A DNA stretch of 64,000 bases. It comes from CAYMEV01 sp964389675 [NCBI: uncultured Candidatus Sumerlaeota bacterium] (GTDB lineage Bacteria; CAYMEV01). The notes under the pieces were generated by a model. That model made no database searches, was not told where the DNA came from, and worked only from the letters and a program-made list of their open reading frames with translations. A program made the translations under genes and the position numbers. Positions 7,959 to 16,721 of this stretch are shown in pieces (positions within the stretch are counted from its first letter, which is position 1; each line of letters opens with the position of its first letter). The DNA lies in NCBI GenBank assembly GCA_964389675.1, contig CAYMEV010000016.1, forward strand, positions 20,645 through 84,644, given 5' to 3'.

Positions 7959-9121
7959 TATTTCTTGGTCCTTTTAATTATTTCTCTCGCCCTTTGCCTG
8001 TACAGGGCATCATATGATACAACATCTTCAATAGAATCCGGATCATTTTCAGTTATTGTATCCAGTGTATCAAAAATTATCCGTTCAATTGCCGGGAAGG
8101 GTATTTCTCCATTCAGGAATGCATATACCGCTTCTTCATTAGATGAGTTAAGGGCTATATGATAGATCTGCTGTTTTCCCATATCAACAATCTCCGGATA
8201 TTTAAGTATTGGAAATCGTTCAGCAGATGGTTTCTCGAAGGTCAGGGCTTCTATTCCAGCAAGGTCAAATCCTATAAACTGATTATAAAAATCATCTGGA
8301 TAAAAAAGGGCATTAGCTATCGGGATTCTCATATCCGTTGGGCCCAGCTCAGCAATATAGGTATTCGACTTTGTCCTTATGAGCGAATGTACAATGCTCT
8401 GAGGATGTATAACTATCTTTATCCTGTCATAGGGCATGTCAAAGAAATAATGGGCTTCAATGACCTCAAGAATCTTATTGACCATTGTTGCAGAATCAAT
8501 AGAAATCTTTTTCCCCATTTTCCATCTTGGATGATCTAATGCATCAGATATGCTCACCTCTGCAAGTTTATCTCTTGAGTATCTAAGGAATGGCCCCCCT
8601 GAAGCTGTCAGGGCAAGGCCGGCTATATCAGATGCCCTGTGCCCGGATAATAATTTAAACAGTGTGCTGTGCTCACTGTCAACAGGAATAATTGAAATAC
8701 CTTTTTTGCGCGCTGATTCAATCAGTATCCTGCCTGCACAAACAAGCGATTCCTTATTGGCAAGGGCAATCTTTTTCTTATTATGCTTGATAGCATAATA
8801 TGTCGGCATCAGCCCTGCAAAACCGCTGATAGATGAAATAACTATATCAGCTTCACTCTCTTCAATAAAGCTTTCAAGCTCCTCTCTGCCAAAGAAAATG
8901 CGTACGGAAGGGAACCTATTTTTTATTTTGTTTTTATCCCTGCTTTGGTTTATAAAAACCCTCTTCGGCTTAAATTCCCTTATCTGCGTTTCAAGCAGTT
9001 CCTCATTGGTGTTGACAGCAAGAGAATCCACACTGAAAAATTCTCTGTGATTATCTATTACTGATAATGCGCTTTTCCCAATGGACCCTGAAGATCCCAG
9101 AAGCATTATACTTTGCATCAT
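7958..9121 (-). CDS. dxr: 1-deoxy-D-xylulose-5-phosphate reductoisomerase
   Basis: 387 aa. The NADPH-binding loop GSSGSIG is near the N-terminus. The metal and substrate motifs VDSEHSTLF, SGGPF and HPQSIVHSL are present. It catalyses the first committed step of the non-mevalonate isoprenoid pathway, making 2-C-methyl-D-erythritol 4-phosphate. With ispE elsewhere in the window, this indicates the organism uses the MEP route. It overlaps cdsA upstream by 4 bp and rseP downstream by 1 bp. Confidence 0.96.
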   Translation of the reverse strand: MMQSIMLLGSSGSIGKSALSVIDNHREFFSVDSLAVNTNEELLETQIREFKPKRVFINQSRDKNKIKNRFPSVRIFFGREELESFIEESEADIVISSISGFAGLMPTYYAIKHNKKKIALANKESLVCAGRILIESARKKGISIIPVDSEHSTLFKLLSGHRASDIAGLALTASGGPFLRYSRDKLAEVSISDALDHPRWKMGKKISIDSATMVNKILEVIEAHYFFDMPYDRIKIVIHPQSIVHSLIRTKSNTYIAELGPTDMRIPIANALFYPDDFYNQFIGFDLAGIEALTFEKPSAERFPILKYPEIVDMGKQQIYHIALNSSNEEAVYAFLNGEIPFPAIERIIFDTLDTITENDPDSIEDVVSYDALYRQRAREIIKRTKK

Positions 9122-9969
9122 AATAACCCTGATCTCTGCATAAAATACACGATAAAGATCACAGCTGCACAGGTAAACAGGAGCGAATCTGTCCTGTCCA
9201 TAACGCCGCCATGCCCTGGGAATATTATTCCGGAATCCTTAACCCCCGCAGACCTTTTAACATAAGATACCATAAGGTCGCTCAATATAGCTATAAATCC
9301 AAGGAATACTGCTATAATTACCAGGATTGAAAACTTAAAACCCCTGAAAATAAAAATATAATACAGTATGATCCCGATGATATTTCCTGCAAAGTTTCCC
9401 AGGACTCCTTCCCACGTTTTCTTAGGGCTGATGAGAGGGATCAGGGTGTGCCTGCCCAGATATCTACCGGCAAAATATGCGCCTGAATCTCCTGCCATGA
9501 TTGCAAAGAAGACAAGCAGGAGATATCTTCCGCCATAATCATCCCATGCCCTGAGCTGTATCATAAGTGTATAGAGTATTGTGAAGAATACAAAGACATA
9601 GACACTCATTGCAGTATTTAAAAGCCCCTGGGCATTAGGCTCTTTTGTTTCTCTATCCACAGGAGGTTTTATAAATAATCCCGCAGTCATGATCACAAAT
9701 AATCCTGCTGAAGCAAACATCAGGTAAAGAGGGATATCAGCCCTGAGGTTTGTTATTAAAGGAAGAAGGCCTAAAATAACAGTAAAAACCCCTATTATAT
9801 ATACTGATATGGAGATATTGATCTTCTTTAGAATCAGATTGAACTCCCATACCCCTATAAGTCCGAAAGCAGTAAACAATACTGCAATATACACGGGATT
9901 TTTTATCATGCATAGAAATATAAGCAGGGGGATCCCAATACCTGCAATGATCAACCTTTCTTTTAACAT
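9118..9969 (-). CDS. cdsA: Phosphatidate cytidylyltransferase
   Basis: 283 aa with about seven or eight hydrophobic helices. The family signature is in the C-terminal third: SDLMVSYVKRSAGVKDSG followed by PGHGGVMDRTDS. SPKKTWEG, typical of the cytosolic loop, precedes it. The enzyme makes CDP-diacylglycerol from phosphatidate and CTP at the inner membrane. Coupled to uppS upstream (one shared base) and dxr downstream (4-bp overlap). Confidence 0.95.
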   Translation of the reverse strand: MLKERLIIAGIGIPLLIFLCMIKNPVYIAVLFTAFGLIGVWEFNLILKKINISISVYIIGVFTVILGLLPLITNLRADIPLYLMFASAGLFVIMTAGLFIKPPVDRETKEPNAQGLLNTAMSVYVFVFFTILYTLMIQLRAWDDYGGRYLLLVFFAIMAGDSGAYFAGRYLGRHTLIPLISPKKTWEGVLGNFAGNIIGIILYYIFIFRGFKFSILVIIAVFLGFIAILSDLMVSYVKRSAGVKDSGIIFPGHGGVMDRTDSLLFTCAAVIFIVYFMQRSGLL

Positions 9970-10685
9970 TATTCCTTTACTGCCCCGAACCTTCTTGTAC
10001 GGTTCTTATAGTTCTCAATAGCATTTATCAGGTCCTGACTGCTGAATTCCGGCCAGTATTTATCTGAAAAATACAGCTCTGTGTATGCACTCTGGAATAA
10101 GAGGAAATTGCTGATCCTGATCTCACCTCCGGTCCTTATCAATAGATCCGGGTCTGGAATATCCCTGGTAAAAAGCTGTTTTCTGAAGCTTTCCTCATCA
10201 ATCATATCAGTACCAATTTTGCCTTCGCGTGACAGTTTCATGCATTCATTTACTGCATTTAATATTTCGCTTCTCCCGCTGTAATTCAGTGCAACGATCA
10301 GATTCATCCCCTTATTGCTTTCGCTCTTTTTTGTTACATCCATTATGGTTTCAAGTATATGCTCCGGTATCCTGTCATGGAACCCTATCATCCTGAGCCT
10401 TACACCATTCTCAAGCAGGCTTTTTGATTCCTTCTTCAGGAACTGCTCAAGATATTTCCACAATGTATCTACCTCTTTTTTAGGCCTGTTCCAGTTCTCG
10501 GTGGAAAATGCAAATAATGTAAGGTACTGTATGTTAAGTTCAATACACTTTTTGGTGATATTCTGTGCTGTTTTAATACCTTTCCGATGGCCTGCAGTGC
10601 GTGGCAGATATCTATTTTTTGCCCATCTGCCGTTCCCATCCATAATAATAGCAATATGTTTTGGCAGATGAAGTTCTTCAGTCAT
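9969..10685 (-). CDS. uppS: Undecaprenyl diphosphate synthase
   Basis: 238 aa cis-prenyltransferase. The diphosphate-binding IIMDGNGRWA is near the N-terminus, FAFSTENWNRP is in the middle, and the C-terminal IRTGGEIRISNFLL and ELYFSDKYWPEF are present. It builds the C55 lipid carrier for peptidoglycan and surface polysaccharides from farnesyl diphosphate and IPP. It overlaps frr upstream by 8 bp and cdsA downstream by 1 bp, which points to tight co-translation. Confidence 0.96.
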   Translation of the reverse strand: MTEELHLPKHIAIIMDGNGRWAKNRYLPRTAGHRKGIKTAQNITKKCIELNIQYLTLFAFSTENWNRPKKEVDTLWKYLEQFLKKESKSLLENGVRLRMIGFHDRIPEHILETIMDVTKKSESNKGMNLIVALNYSGRSEILNAVNECMKLSREGKIGTDMIDEESFRKQLFTRDIPDPDLLIRTGGEIRISNFLLFQSAYTELYFSDKYWPEFSSQDLINAIENYKNRTRRFGAVKE

Positions 10686-11244
10686 TTAGAATTTCGTCAG
10701 TCTTCTGTACCACAAAATCATCAATGGCTTTAATTGATTCATCCGTTATTTCCTGAACCTTTTTCTGCCCCTTCTTTGATTCATCTTCACTGATCTCTTT
10801 GTTTTTCTCAGCTTCCTTAATTTTTGATATATAATCCCGCCTTATATTCCTGACAGAAACCTTGCTGGATTCCTGCTCGGTCTTGACCAGCTTCACGATC
10901 TGTTTTCTTCTCTCTTCGGATAAAGGGGGAATGATTATGCGCAGTACCTTTCCATCACTTGAAGGATTAAGCCCGAGGTCTGATTTCTGAATGGTTTTAG
11001 CAATCTGATCAAGCATGGAAGGATCCCATGGCTGTACTACCATCAGGTTAGCTTCAGGCAAAGATATTGTGGAGCATTTTTTAAGCTGCGTCTTATTTCC
11101 GTAATAGTTTATAAATATATTATCCAAAAGCGCCGTAGAAGCCCTTCCTGTCCTGATGGTAGCAAGGTTGTGCTTGAGGTTGTCTATTGATACCTCCATA
11201 TCTTTTCTGGCATTTTTATAAATATCTTCCAACATTTTATGCAC
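10678..11244 (-). CDS. frr: Ribosome recycling factor
   Basis: 188 aa, close to the usual 185. It has the RRF hallmarks RTGRAS near residue 33, IRIIIPPLSEERRK in the middle and a long Lys/Glu-rich helical C-terminal arm. With EF-G it splits post-termination ribosomes. It overlaps pyrH upstream and uppS downstream by 8 bp each. Confidence 0.97.
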   Translation of the reverse strand: MHKMLEDIYKNARKDMEVSIDNLKHNLATIRTGRASTALLDNIFINYYGNKTQLKKCSTISLPEANLMVVQPWDPSMLDQIAKTIQKSDLGLNPSSDGKVLRIIIPPLSEERRKQIVKLVKTEQESSKVSVRNIRRDYISKIKEAEKNKEISEDESKKGQKKVQEITDESIKAIDDFVVQKTDEILND

Positions 11245-11953
11245 CTCCTATATAAGTGCCAACATTTTCACCGAGTACTACTTTAACAATATTACCTGGT
11301 ACGTTTATGTCAAATACAATGATAGGGACATTATTGTCCCTGCACATTGCAAAGGCAGTCTGGTCCATGACCCTGAGATTTTTCTTCAGGGCATCATCAT
11401 AAGATATAGTTTTATATTTTTTTGCACTGCTGTTCAGCTTCGGGTCGGAGTCATATACTCCGTCAACATTAGTACCTTTTAACAGGACATCAGCCTTCAT
11501 TTCTGTTGTTCTCAAAGCTGCGGCAGTATCGGTTGTAAAATACGGGTTTCCAGTGCCTCCTGCAAATATTAGAAGCCTGCCTTTTTCAAGATGCCTTAAA
11601 GCTCTCCTGTATATAAAGGGTTCAGCCAACTGCCTGATATTAAAAGATGTCTGAACCCTTGTCTTGATGTCATATTTCTCGAAAGCATCCTGGAGGGCCA
11701 GGGCATTGATCACTGTGGCAAGCATTCCCATCTGATCACCCGCAACCCTGTCTACACCATTTTTGGAGGCCATATACCCCCTGATGATATTACCACCCCC
11801 GACAACAAGGCTTATCTCTACTCCGAGAGAAATGATCTCCTTCAGCTCATGGGCAAGCTTGGTGGTCTTTTCAGGACACAGGACACTTCCATCTCCTGAA
11901 CTGAGGTATTGCCCGCTAAGCTTTAAGAGAACCCTTTTATATACAACTTTCAT
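11237..11953 (-). CDS. pyrH: Uridylate kinase
   Basis: 238 aa, normal for the hexameric bacterial UMP kinase. It begins with the amino-acid-kinase phosphate loop (LLKLSGQYL) and has VVGGGNIIRG, GVDRVAGDQMGMLATVIN, and the C-terminal NNVPIIVFD and GTYIGG. It phosphorylates UMP to UDP. It lies between tsf (8 bp upstream) and frr, the common tsf-pyrH-frr order. Confidence 0.97.
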   Translation of the reverse strand: MKVVYKRVLLKLSGQYLSSGDGSVLCPEKTTKLAHELKEIISLGVEISLVVGGGNIIRGYMASKNGVDRVAGDQMGMLATVINALALQDAFEKYDIKTRVQTSFNIRQLAEPFIYRRALRHLEKGRLLIFAGGTGNPYFTTDTAAALRTTEMKADVLLKGTNVDGVYDSDPKLNSSAKKYKTISYDDALKKNLRVMDQTAFAMCRDNNVPIIVFDINVPGNIVKVVLGENVGTYIGGA

Positions 11954-11961
11954 CCAGCGTA

Positions 11962-12558
11962 TTACTCACCGCCCAAAGCAAACCTGGCAAACCTTGTAAT
12001 AACTATATTCTCCCCGAATTTTGAAATATGTGATTTTATAAGATCACTTACAGTTACCTTATTATCCCTGATATAAGGCTGATTTAACAAGCATATCTCC
12101 TTGCACATTCCTGAAAGCTTGCCTTCTACTATCTTATCTGCAACATTTGCTGGTTTTCCCTGTTCTATAACCTGTTTTTTGAAGATCTGCCTTTCCCTTT
12201 CCATAAATTCTTCGGGGATCTCATCCTCTTTAATGAATTTGGGGTTTGCAGCTGCTATCTGCATGCATATTTCTTTGATCAGAGACTGGTATTCTTCAGT
12301 GTTTGAAACAAAATCCGTCTCGCAATTTAACTCAAGCAATACCCCGATTTTGCCGTTTGCATGTATATAAGACCCAATTTTGCCCTGCTTTGCAGCCCTC
12401 GACAGCTTTTTATCGGCTTTACTGAGACCTTTTATTTTCAAAATTTCTATTGCTTTTTGAATATCCCCTTTTGATTCAGCCAAGGCTGATTTACAATCCA
12501 TTATTCCACAGCCTGTCCTGTCCCTCAATTCTTTTACCTGACCTGCTGATATATCCAT
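11962..12558 (-). CDS. tsf: Elongation factor Ts, short form
   Basis: 198 aa. The N-terminal UBA-like module (VKELRDRTGCGIMDCKSAL) and the EF-Tu-contacting core (LLELNCETDFVSNTEEY) are intact. At under 200 residues it is the short version with one core subdomain, as in Thermus and many other phyla, not the roughly 280-aa proteobacterial form. It exchanges GDP on EF-Tu. It sits 31 bp after rpsB. Confidence 0.96.
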   Translation of the reverse strand: MDISAGQVKELRDRTGCGIMDCKSALAESKGDIQKAIEILKIKGLSKADKKLSRAAKQGKIGSYIHANGKIGVLLELNCETDFVSNTEEYQSLIKEICMQIAAANPKFIKEDEIPEEFMERERQIFKKQVIEQGKPANVADKIVEGKLSGMCKEICLLNQPYIRDNKVTVSDLIKSHISKFGENIVITRFARFALGGE

Positions 12559-12589
12559 ATAATTTTATCCTCCTGGTATTTATTATGCT

Positions 12590-13474
12590 TTACTCATCCA
12601 GATCCAGGTCTCCGTCATCATACTTGATATCAATATCTTTTATCTGGATTGGATCATAGTCATCATCCTTTTTGGAGAAGAATGAATCTCCTGATGTGAC
12701 TTCCTCAGTCTTCTCTTCTTTACCTGCAGCCTCTTCAATATCCTCACCCTCGGATTCCAGGGTAGCCTGCTCTTTTGCAAGGTTCTTTCCCTCAATACAT
12801 GCATCAGCCATAAATGAGGTAATAAGCTTCACTGCCCTTATTGCATCATCATTTCCCGGAATTGGGTAATCTACCAGGTCCGGGTCGCTGTTGGTATCAA
12901 TAATTGCGACTATTGGAATATTCAGTTTCCTTGCTTCAAGAATGGCTATCTCTTCCTGTATTGTATCGACTACAAAAAGTGCATCAACCGGGACCTGCCT
13001 CTTTGAATCTGCAAGATCCTTAATACCGCTTAAATATTTTCTCAGCCTGTCAAGCTTCTTAGTATGAACCTGTATCTCTTTCTTTGTTAGATGTTCAAGC
13101 TCGCCTTCCTCAAACATCTTCTCATAATCTAACATTTTCTGCATCGATACTTTGATAGTTGAAAAATTTGTAAGAGTTCCACCGAGCCATCTTGTATTTA
13201 TGAAGGGCATCTGTGCCCTATGCGCTTCTTCGTTTATTGCATCAGCTGCCTGTTTTTTTGTTCCGACATAAAGGAGTGTTCCCTTGTTTTGAACAAGGTC
13301 CCTGACAAATGCATAGGCTTCATCAATGAGCTCGACTGTTTTCTGCAGATCAATGATATAAATATCATTGCGTTTGCCAAATATATACTTTTTCATTTTG
13401 GGATTCCATTTCTTGCTCTGGTGACCGAAATGAACCCCTGCTTCTAATAGCTGTTTCATACTCGCTATTGACAT
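12590..13474 (-). CDS. rpsB: 30S ribosomal protein S2
   Basis: 294 aa from the preferred start. [14 protein letters not shown] opens the protein and [10 protein letters not shown] and [19 protein letters not shown] are further family marks. The frame is open upstream to an in-frame codon at 13516, but a strong AGGAGGA ribosome site lies just before ATG 13474, and the canonical S2 N-terminus starts there. The last 50-odd residues are an unusually long Asp/Glu-rich tail (ending in DDGDLDLDE), absent from the E. coli protein. An untranslated leader of about 113 bp separates it from rpsI. Confidence 0.95.
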   Translation of the reverse strand: MSIASMKQLLEAGVHFGHQSKKWNPKMKKYIFGKRNDIYIIDLQKTVELIDEAYAFVRDLVQNKGTLLYVGTKKQAADAINEEAHRAQMPFINTRWLGGTLTNFSTIKVSMQKMLDYEKMFEEGELEHLTKKEIQVHTKKLDRLRKYLSGIKDLADSKRQVPVDALFVVDTIQEEIAILEARKLNIPIVAIIDTNSDPDLVDYPIPGNDDAIRAVKLITSFMADACIEGKNLAKEQATLESEGEDIEEAAGKEEKTEEVTSGDSFFSKKDDDYDPIQIKDIDIKYDDGDLDLDE

Positions 13475-13587
13475 AATTTCCTCCTGGTTTATTGTTATTT
13501 TAACACTGGCTTCCAAACCCTACACACCCATTAAGATGCACAATCAGGAAATCCACCAGTGCATTAGTCTCCACAGTGAAGCAAATC
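13475..13587 (-). promoter_or_regulatory. rpsB leader with competing short hairpins
   Basis: Between rpsI and rpsB the transcript can form either of two six-pair helices that share bases: CACTGG (13561-13556) with CCAGTG (13509-13504), or ATGCAC (13564-13559) with GTGCAT (13541-13536). Mutually exclusive pairing of this kind is typical of ribosomal protein leaders that control their own operon, and rpsB leaders are known to be autoregulated in enteric bacteria. The helices are short, and the similarity to those leaders is only in position. Confidence 0.3.
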
Positions 13588-13980
13588 TTAACGTTTTGAG
13601 AACTGGAACCTTGCCCTCGCTCCCTTTTGACCGTATTTCTTTCTTTCTTTCACTCTTGGGTCTCTTGTCAGCAGGCCTTCCCTCTTTAAAACCCCCCTGT
13701 AATCCTCGCTGACATTAAGAAGTGCCTTGGCAATGCCATGACGTATCGCATCACTCTGACCATTTGGCCCTCCACCTTTCACAGTTGCAAGAATATTGTA
13801 CTGGCCATAAGTGTTTGTTACAACAAAAGGTTTCAGGAGATTTTTCCTGTACAGTTCATATGGAAAATAGTCTTCTAAAGACTTCCTGTTTATAATGATG
13901 TCTCCCTTTCCAAAATATATCCATACCCTTGCAACTGATGTTTTCCTTTTACCCGTCGCATAATATCTAGTTACATCCAT
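13588..13980 (-). CDS. rpsI: 30S ribosomal protein S9
   Basis: 130 aa, normal length. It begins with YYATGKRKTSVARV, contains GGGPNGQSDAIRHGIAKAL, and ends with the basic tail KYGQKGARARFQFSKR whose last residues reach the P-site tRNA. It follows rplM by 14 bp, the near-universal L13-S9 pair. Confidence 0.98.
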   Translation of the reverse strand: MDVTRYYATGKRKTSVARVWIYFGKGDIIINRKSLEDYFPYELYRKNLLKPFVVTNTYGQYNILATVKGGGPNGQSDAIRHGIAKALLNVSEDYRGVLKREGLLTRDPRVKERKKYGQKGARARFQFSKR

Positions 13981-13994
13981 TCTTCAAGCACCTC

Positions 13995-14426
13995 TTAATT
14001 AATTTCATATTTTTCAGGCTTCTGTGCACTATGGGGATGATCAGGCCCTGCATACACCTTTACCTTTTTGAACAGTTTTCTGCCCAGCCTGTTCTTCGGC
14101 AGCATCCCTTTTATTGCATTCTGGATAATGCGCTCAGGATGCCTGGCTATAAGCTCATTAGCACTGGTAGCCTTTATACCGCTAATGTATCCTGAATGCT
14201 TATAGTATGTTTTATCATCGATTTTTTTTCCAGTTAGCTTTATTTTTTCAGCATTGATAACAATCACAAAATCTCCAGTGTCTGAATTAGGAGTGAACTG
14301 AGGTTTGTTCTTTCCCCTTATGATCATTGCAATCCTTGTCAGCAGTCTTCCTAAAACCTGATCCTGTGCATCAATGATATACCATTTCTTTTGAACCTCA
14401 TTTGTAGAAAAAAATCTGGTTTTCAT
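13995..14426 (-). CDS. rplM: 50S ribosomal protein L13
   Basis: 143 aa, normal length. Family marks are WYIIDAQDQVLGRL, DTGDFVIVINAEKI, YKHSGY and the C-terminal KVYAGPDHPHSAQKPE. It is the first gene of the long leftward operon and has a GAGAGG ribosome site downstream of the promoter at 14483-14510. Confidence 0.98.
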   Translation of the reverse strand: MKTRFFSTNEVQKKWYIIDAQDQVLGRLLTRIAMIIRGKNKPQFTPNSDTGDFVIVINAEKIKLTGKKIDDKTYYKHSGYISGIKATSANELIARHPERIIQNAIKGMLPKNRLGRKLFKKVKVYAGPDHPHSAQKPEKYEIN

Positions 14427-14466
14427 TCTTTCAACCTCTCATAGCATTTTATACATTTAATCTTAT

Positions 14467-14510
14467 ATGCAAATAAATGCAAATATTAAAAACTTATTAA
14501 TAATTGTCAA
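14467..14510 (-). promoter_or_regulatory. rplM promoter with paired direct repeats
   Basis: On the minus strand: consensus -35 TTGACA at 14510-14505, a 16-bp spacer and -10 TAATAT at 14488-14483. Two copies of ATGCAAAT (plus-strand 14467-14474 and 14477-14484) lie exactly 10 bp apart, one helical turn, and overlap the -10 and start region. The spacing is what a dimeric repressor binding one face of the helix would need. The promoter is convincing; the operator is a suggestion. Confidence 0.6.
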
Positions 14511-14548
14511 GTATTTTTTGAGCTTATGATTATGTTTTAGAATTGATA

Positions 14549-14579
14549 TTGACCAAACTTTAAAATAATCTAATATTAT
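14549..14579 (+). promoter_or_regulatory. coaB promoter, possibly giving a leaderless transcript
   Basis: -35 TTGACC at 14549-14554 and, after 16 bp, -10 TAATAT at 14571-14576 (TATTAT at 14574-14579 is the alternative at 19 bp). The predicted start of transcription falls within a few bases of the coaB ATG at 14585, and no ribosome site precedes that ATG. The mRNA may therefore be leaderless. Confidence 0.45.
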
Positions 14580-14584
14580 ATTCT

Positions 14585-15232
14585 ATGGTAAAAAACATCA
14601 TAATAACAGCCGGTGGAACAAGTGAAAAGATTGATGATGTACGCACTATTACAAATATATCATCCGGAAGGCTTGCCATGTCCATCTGTTTGAGGCTCCT
14701 GCAATCAATGAAGGATATAAAAATATACTATATATGCGGCCAGAGGGCGCTAAGACCTTCAGTATCTCTTCCAGGCGTCTCAATAATACAGATCAATGAC
14801 ACTGAAGATCTTTCAAATGCCCTGCAAAATCTGCATGGCATATATCCTGACGTTTTTATACATTCAATGGCTGTCAGCGACTTTAAGCCTGTCATGTTCA
14901 AGGGGAAAATGTCATCAAATACTGATAATCCGCAAATAAAGCTCACTCCAACATCAAAGGTAATAGACAAAATCAGATTTTTCTTTCCCGATACTATTCT
15001 TTTCGGATTTAAGCTTGAATCCGGAATAACCAGAACTGAGCTTTTTAAGAGGGCCAGACGGCTTATGACAAGATCCGGATGTAATTATGTAATAGCTAAT
15101 CTGATCTCTGATATATCATTGTTCTTCCATAATGGCTGGATTATTGATAAAGAAAAAACAGTTTCGGAATTTTACTCAAAATCCGACTGCAGTAAAAAGA
15201 TCACAGAAATAATATACAGGAGAACCAAATGA
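14585..15232 (+). CDS. coaB: Phosphopantothenate-cysteine ligase, stand-alone
   Basis: 215 aa, only the CoaB half of the usual CoaBC fusion. The N-terminus has ITAGGTSEKIDDVRTITNISSG, the dinucleotide/CTP-binding signature of the ligase, and AVSDFKP and KLTPTSKVI follow. It joins 4-phosphopantothenate to cysteine in coenzyme A synthesis. It is followed by a separate coaC gene with a 4-bp overlap (ATGA), so the order is B then C, the reverse of the fused enzyme. Stand-alone CoaB proteins also occur in streptococci and some other lineages. No ribosome site is seen before the ATG. Confidence 0.9.
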   Translation: MVKNIIITAGGTSEKIDDVRTITNISSGRLAMSICLRLLQSMKDIKIYYICGQRALRPSVSLPGVSIIQINDTEDLSNALQNLHGIYPDVFIHSMAVSDFKPVMFKGKMSSNTDNPQIKLTPTSKVIDKIRFFFPDTILFGFKLESGITRTELFKRARRLMTRSGCNYVIANLISDISLFFHNGWIIDKEKTVSEFYSKSDCSKKITEIIYRRTK

Positions 15233-15780
15233 TCAGAAGAATTATTATAGGTGTAACAGGAGGAATCGCAGCATATAAATCAATTGATATGACCTCCCTT
15301 TTGAAAAAAGAAGGATTTGAAATTAAGGTAATACTGACCAGGAATGCCATGGAATTTGTCAGGGAGCTTACATTTCATGTTCTTTCCAAAAACAGGGTAT
15401 ACACGGAAATGTTTAACAGCGAATTATCAGTTGACACCGATCATATAGAACTTGCAAAATGGGGGGATATTATGCTTATTTACCCTGCAACTGCAAATAT
15501 TATTGGCAAGATATACTGCGGGATTGCGGATGATCTTCTTTCAACAGTTGTCCTTGCCATGCCCGGCAAGTATAAAATCATCTGCCCTGCTATGAATACC
15601 AATATGTGGGAGAATCCAGTAGTTCAGAGAAATATAGATTATATATCTTCTCTTGACAGCTATCATTTTATAGACCCCGTATCCAAAAAACTTGCCTGCG
15701 GCGATATAGGAAAGGGAGCACTTTGCGAACCCCGGAAGGTATTAGGCCTGATACAAAAACTGGATAAGAAATTAAAATAA
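15229..15780 (+). CDS. coaC: Phosphopantothenoylcysteine decarboxylase, stand-alone
   Basis: 183 aa flavoprotein of the HFCD family. The N-terminal VTGGIAAYKS, the central LIYPATANIIGKI and the substrate-recognition PAMNTNMWENP are all present, as is the conserved Cys region LACGDIGKGALCEP. It decarboxylates phosphopantothenoylcysteine to phosphopantetheine using FMN. It is translationally coupled to coaB and to the small gene that follows. Confidence 0.93.
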   Translation: MIRRIIIGVTGGIAAYKSIDMTSLLKKEGFEIKVILTRNAMEFVRELTFHVLSKNRVYTEMFNSELSVDTDHIELAKWGDIMLIYPATANIIGKIYCGIADDLLSTVVLAMPGKYKIICPAMNTNMWENPVVQRNIDYISSLDSYHFIDPVSKKLACGDIGKGALCEPRKVLGLIQKLDKKLK

Positions 15781-16064
15781 TGGAAGCTGTAAAGCCATAT
15801 ATGATTCTTAAAATACTTTTGAAGAATATATCAAAAGGACAAAGGGAGGAAGCAGTAAACAACCTTTTTCTGCATTACTGGCATGAATTTTTCAAAAACA
15901 CCCCTCTCAGCCGTACATCCTTTGTCAGATACCACAAAAGCATTATGTATATTCGTTCCGATGGAATTGATAACATTGATTTCGAGAAGAATTATAATGA
16001 GATAAAGGCATTTCTTGACGACATTCTAGGGCCAGGGTTTAAAAAGATTGTTCTGGAGGCCTGA
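15780..16064 (+). CDS. Small protein, possible DUF721/DciA relative
   Basis: 94 aa, soluble. The pattern is HYWHEFFKNTPLSRTSF, a central short strand region (IMYIRSD) and a C-terminal helix ending in ILGPGFKKIVLE. This layout faintly recalls DUF721 (DciA-like) proteins, which have a Trp near the start of the domain and an ILG..KKI end. The similarity is too weak for a name. Its ATG overlaps the coaC stop and pcm follows after 6 bp. Confidence 0.7.
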   Translation: MEAVKPYMILKILLKNISKGQREEAVNNLFLHYWHEFFKNTPLSRTSFVRYHKSIMYIRSDGIDNIDFEKNYNEIKAFLDDILGPGFKKIVLEA

Positions 16065-16070
16065 AAATTT

Positions 16071-16697
16071 ATGAACAGTGACAATGAACATATGATTGAA
16101 AACCAGATCATGTCACAGGGGATCAGAAATACAGCATTGCTTGATGCCATGAGATCTCTGGACAGATCTCTCTTCGTCCCTGAAGAATACAGGGCTTCAT
16201 CCTATATTGACGGCCCCCTGCCCATCGGTTATGGCCAGACAATATCGCAACCATATATCGTCGCATACATGATTGATGCGGTCTCTCCGGGAAAATATGA
16301 TACAGTGCTTGAAGTAGGCTCCGGAAGCGGATATTTAAGCTGTATAATATCCAGGCTTGTCAGGCAGGTTTTTGCCCTAGAGATAATTACCCCCCTCTAC
16401 CAAAGATCAGCAGGGCTCATCGAAGACCTTGGCATAAATAATATAAAGCTTTTTAACAGGAATGGTTATAATGGGCTTCCTGAACATTCACCATATGACA
16501 TAATCATAGCATCATGCGCATCCCGCGAAATACCAGCTTCCCTTCTGGAGCAGCTAAACACCGGAGGAAGAATGATAATTCCAATAGAAGAATCATTCTT
16601 TTATCAGGATCTCATATTAATTCAAAAAGATTCTGAGAATCTGATTACGGAGACCAACCTTCTACCTGTTAGGTTTGTTCCTTTTGTGAAAAAATAG
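16071..16697 (+). CDS. pcm: Protein-L-isoaspartate O-methyltransferase
   Basis: 208 aa, the usual size. PLPIGYGQTISQPYIVAYM, the specific motif of PCMT, precedes the SAM-binding VLEVGSGSGYLS (motif I). The C-terminal GGRMIIPI is typical. The enzyme methylates isoaspartyl residues in damaged proteins to start their repair. It ends a four-gene plus-strand group and is convergent with the zinc-ribbon gene 24 bp away. Confidence 0.94.
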   Translation: MNSDNEHMIENQIMSQGIRNTALLDAMRSLDRSLFVPEEYRASSYIDGPLPIGYGQTISQPYIVAYMIDAVSPGKYDTVLEVGSGSGYLSCIISRLVRQVFALEIITPLYQRSAGLIEDLGINNIKLFNRNGYNGLPEHSPYDIIIASCASREIPASLLEQLNTGGRMIIPIEESFFYQDLILIQKDSENLITETNLLPVRFVPFVKK

Positions 16698-16721
16698 GGA
16701 TTTTTCCAGATAGTGCAGATA

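Noticed and set aside
13474-13516. A longer rpsB beginning at 13516
   Set aside because: The strong AGGAGGA site and the canonical S2 N-terminus both point to ATG 13474.
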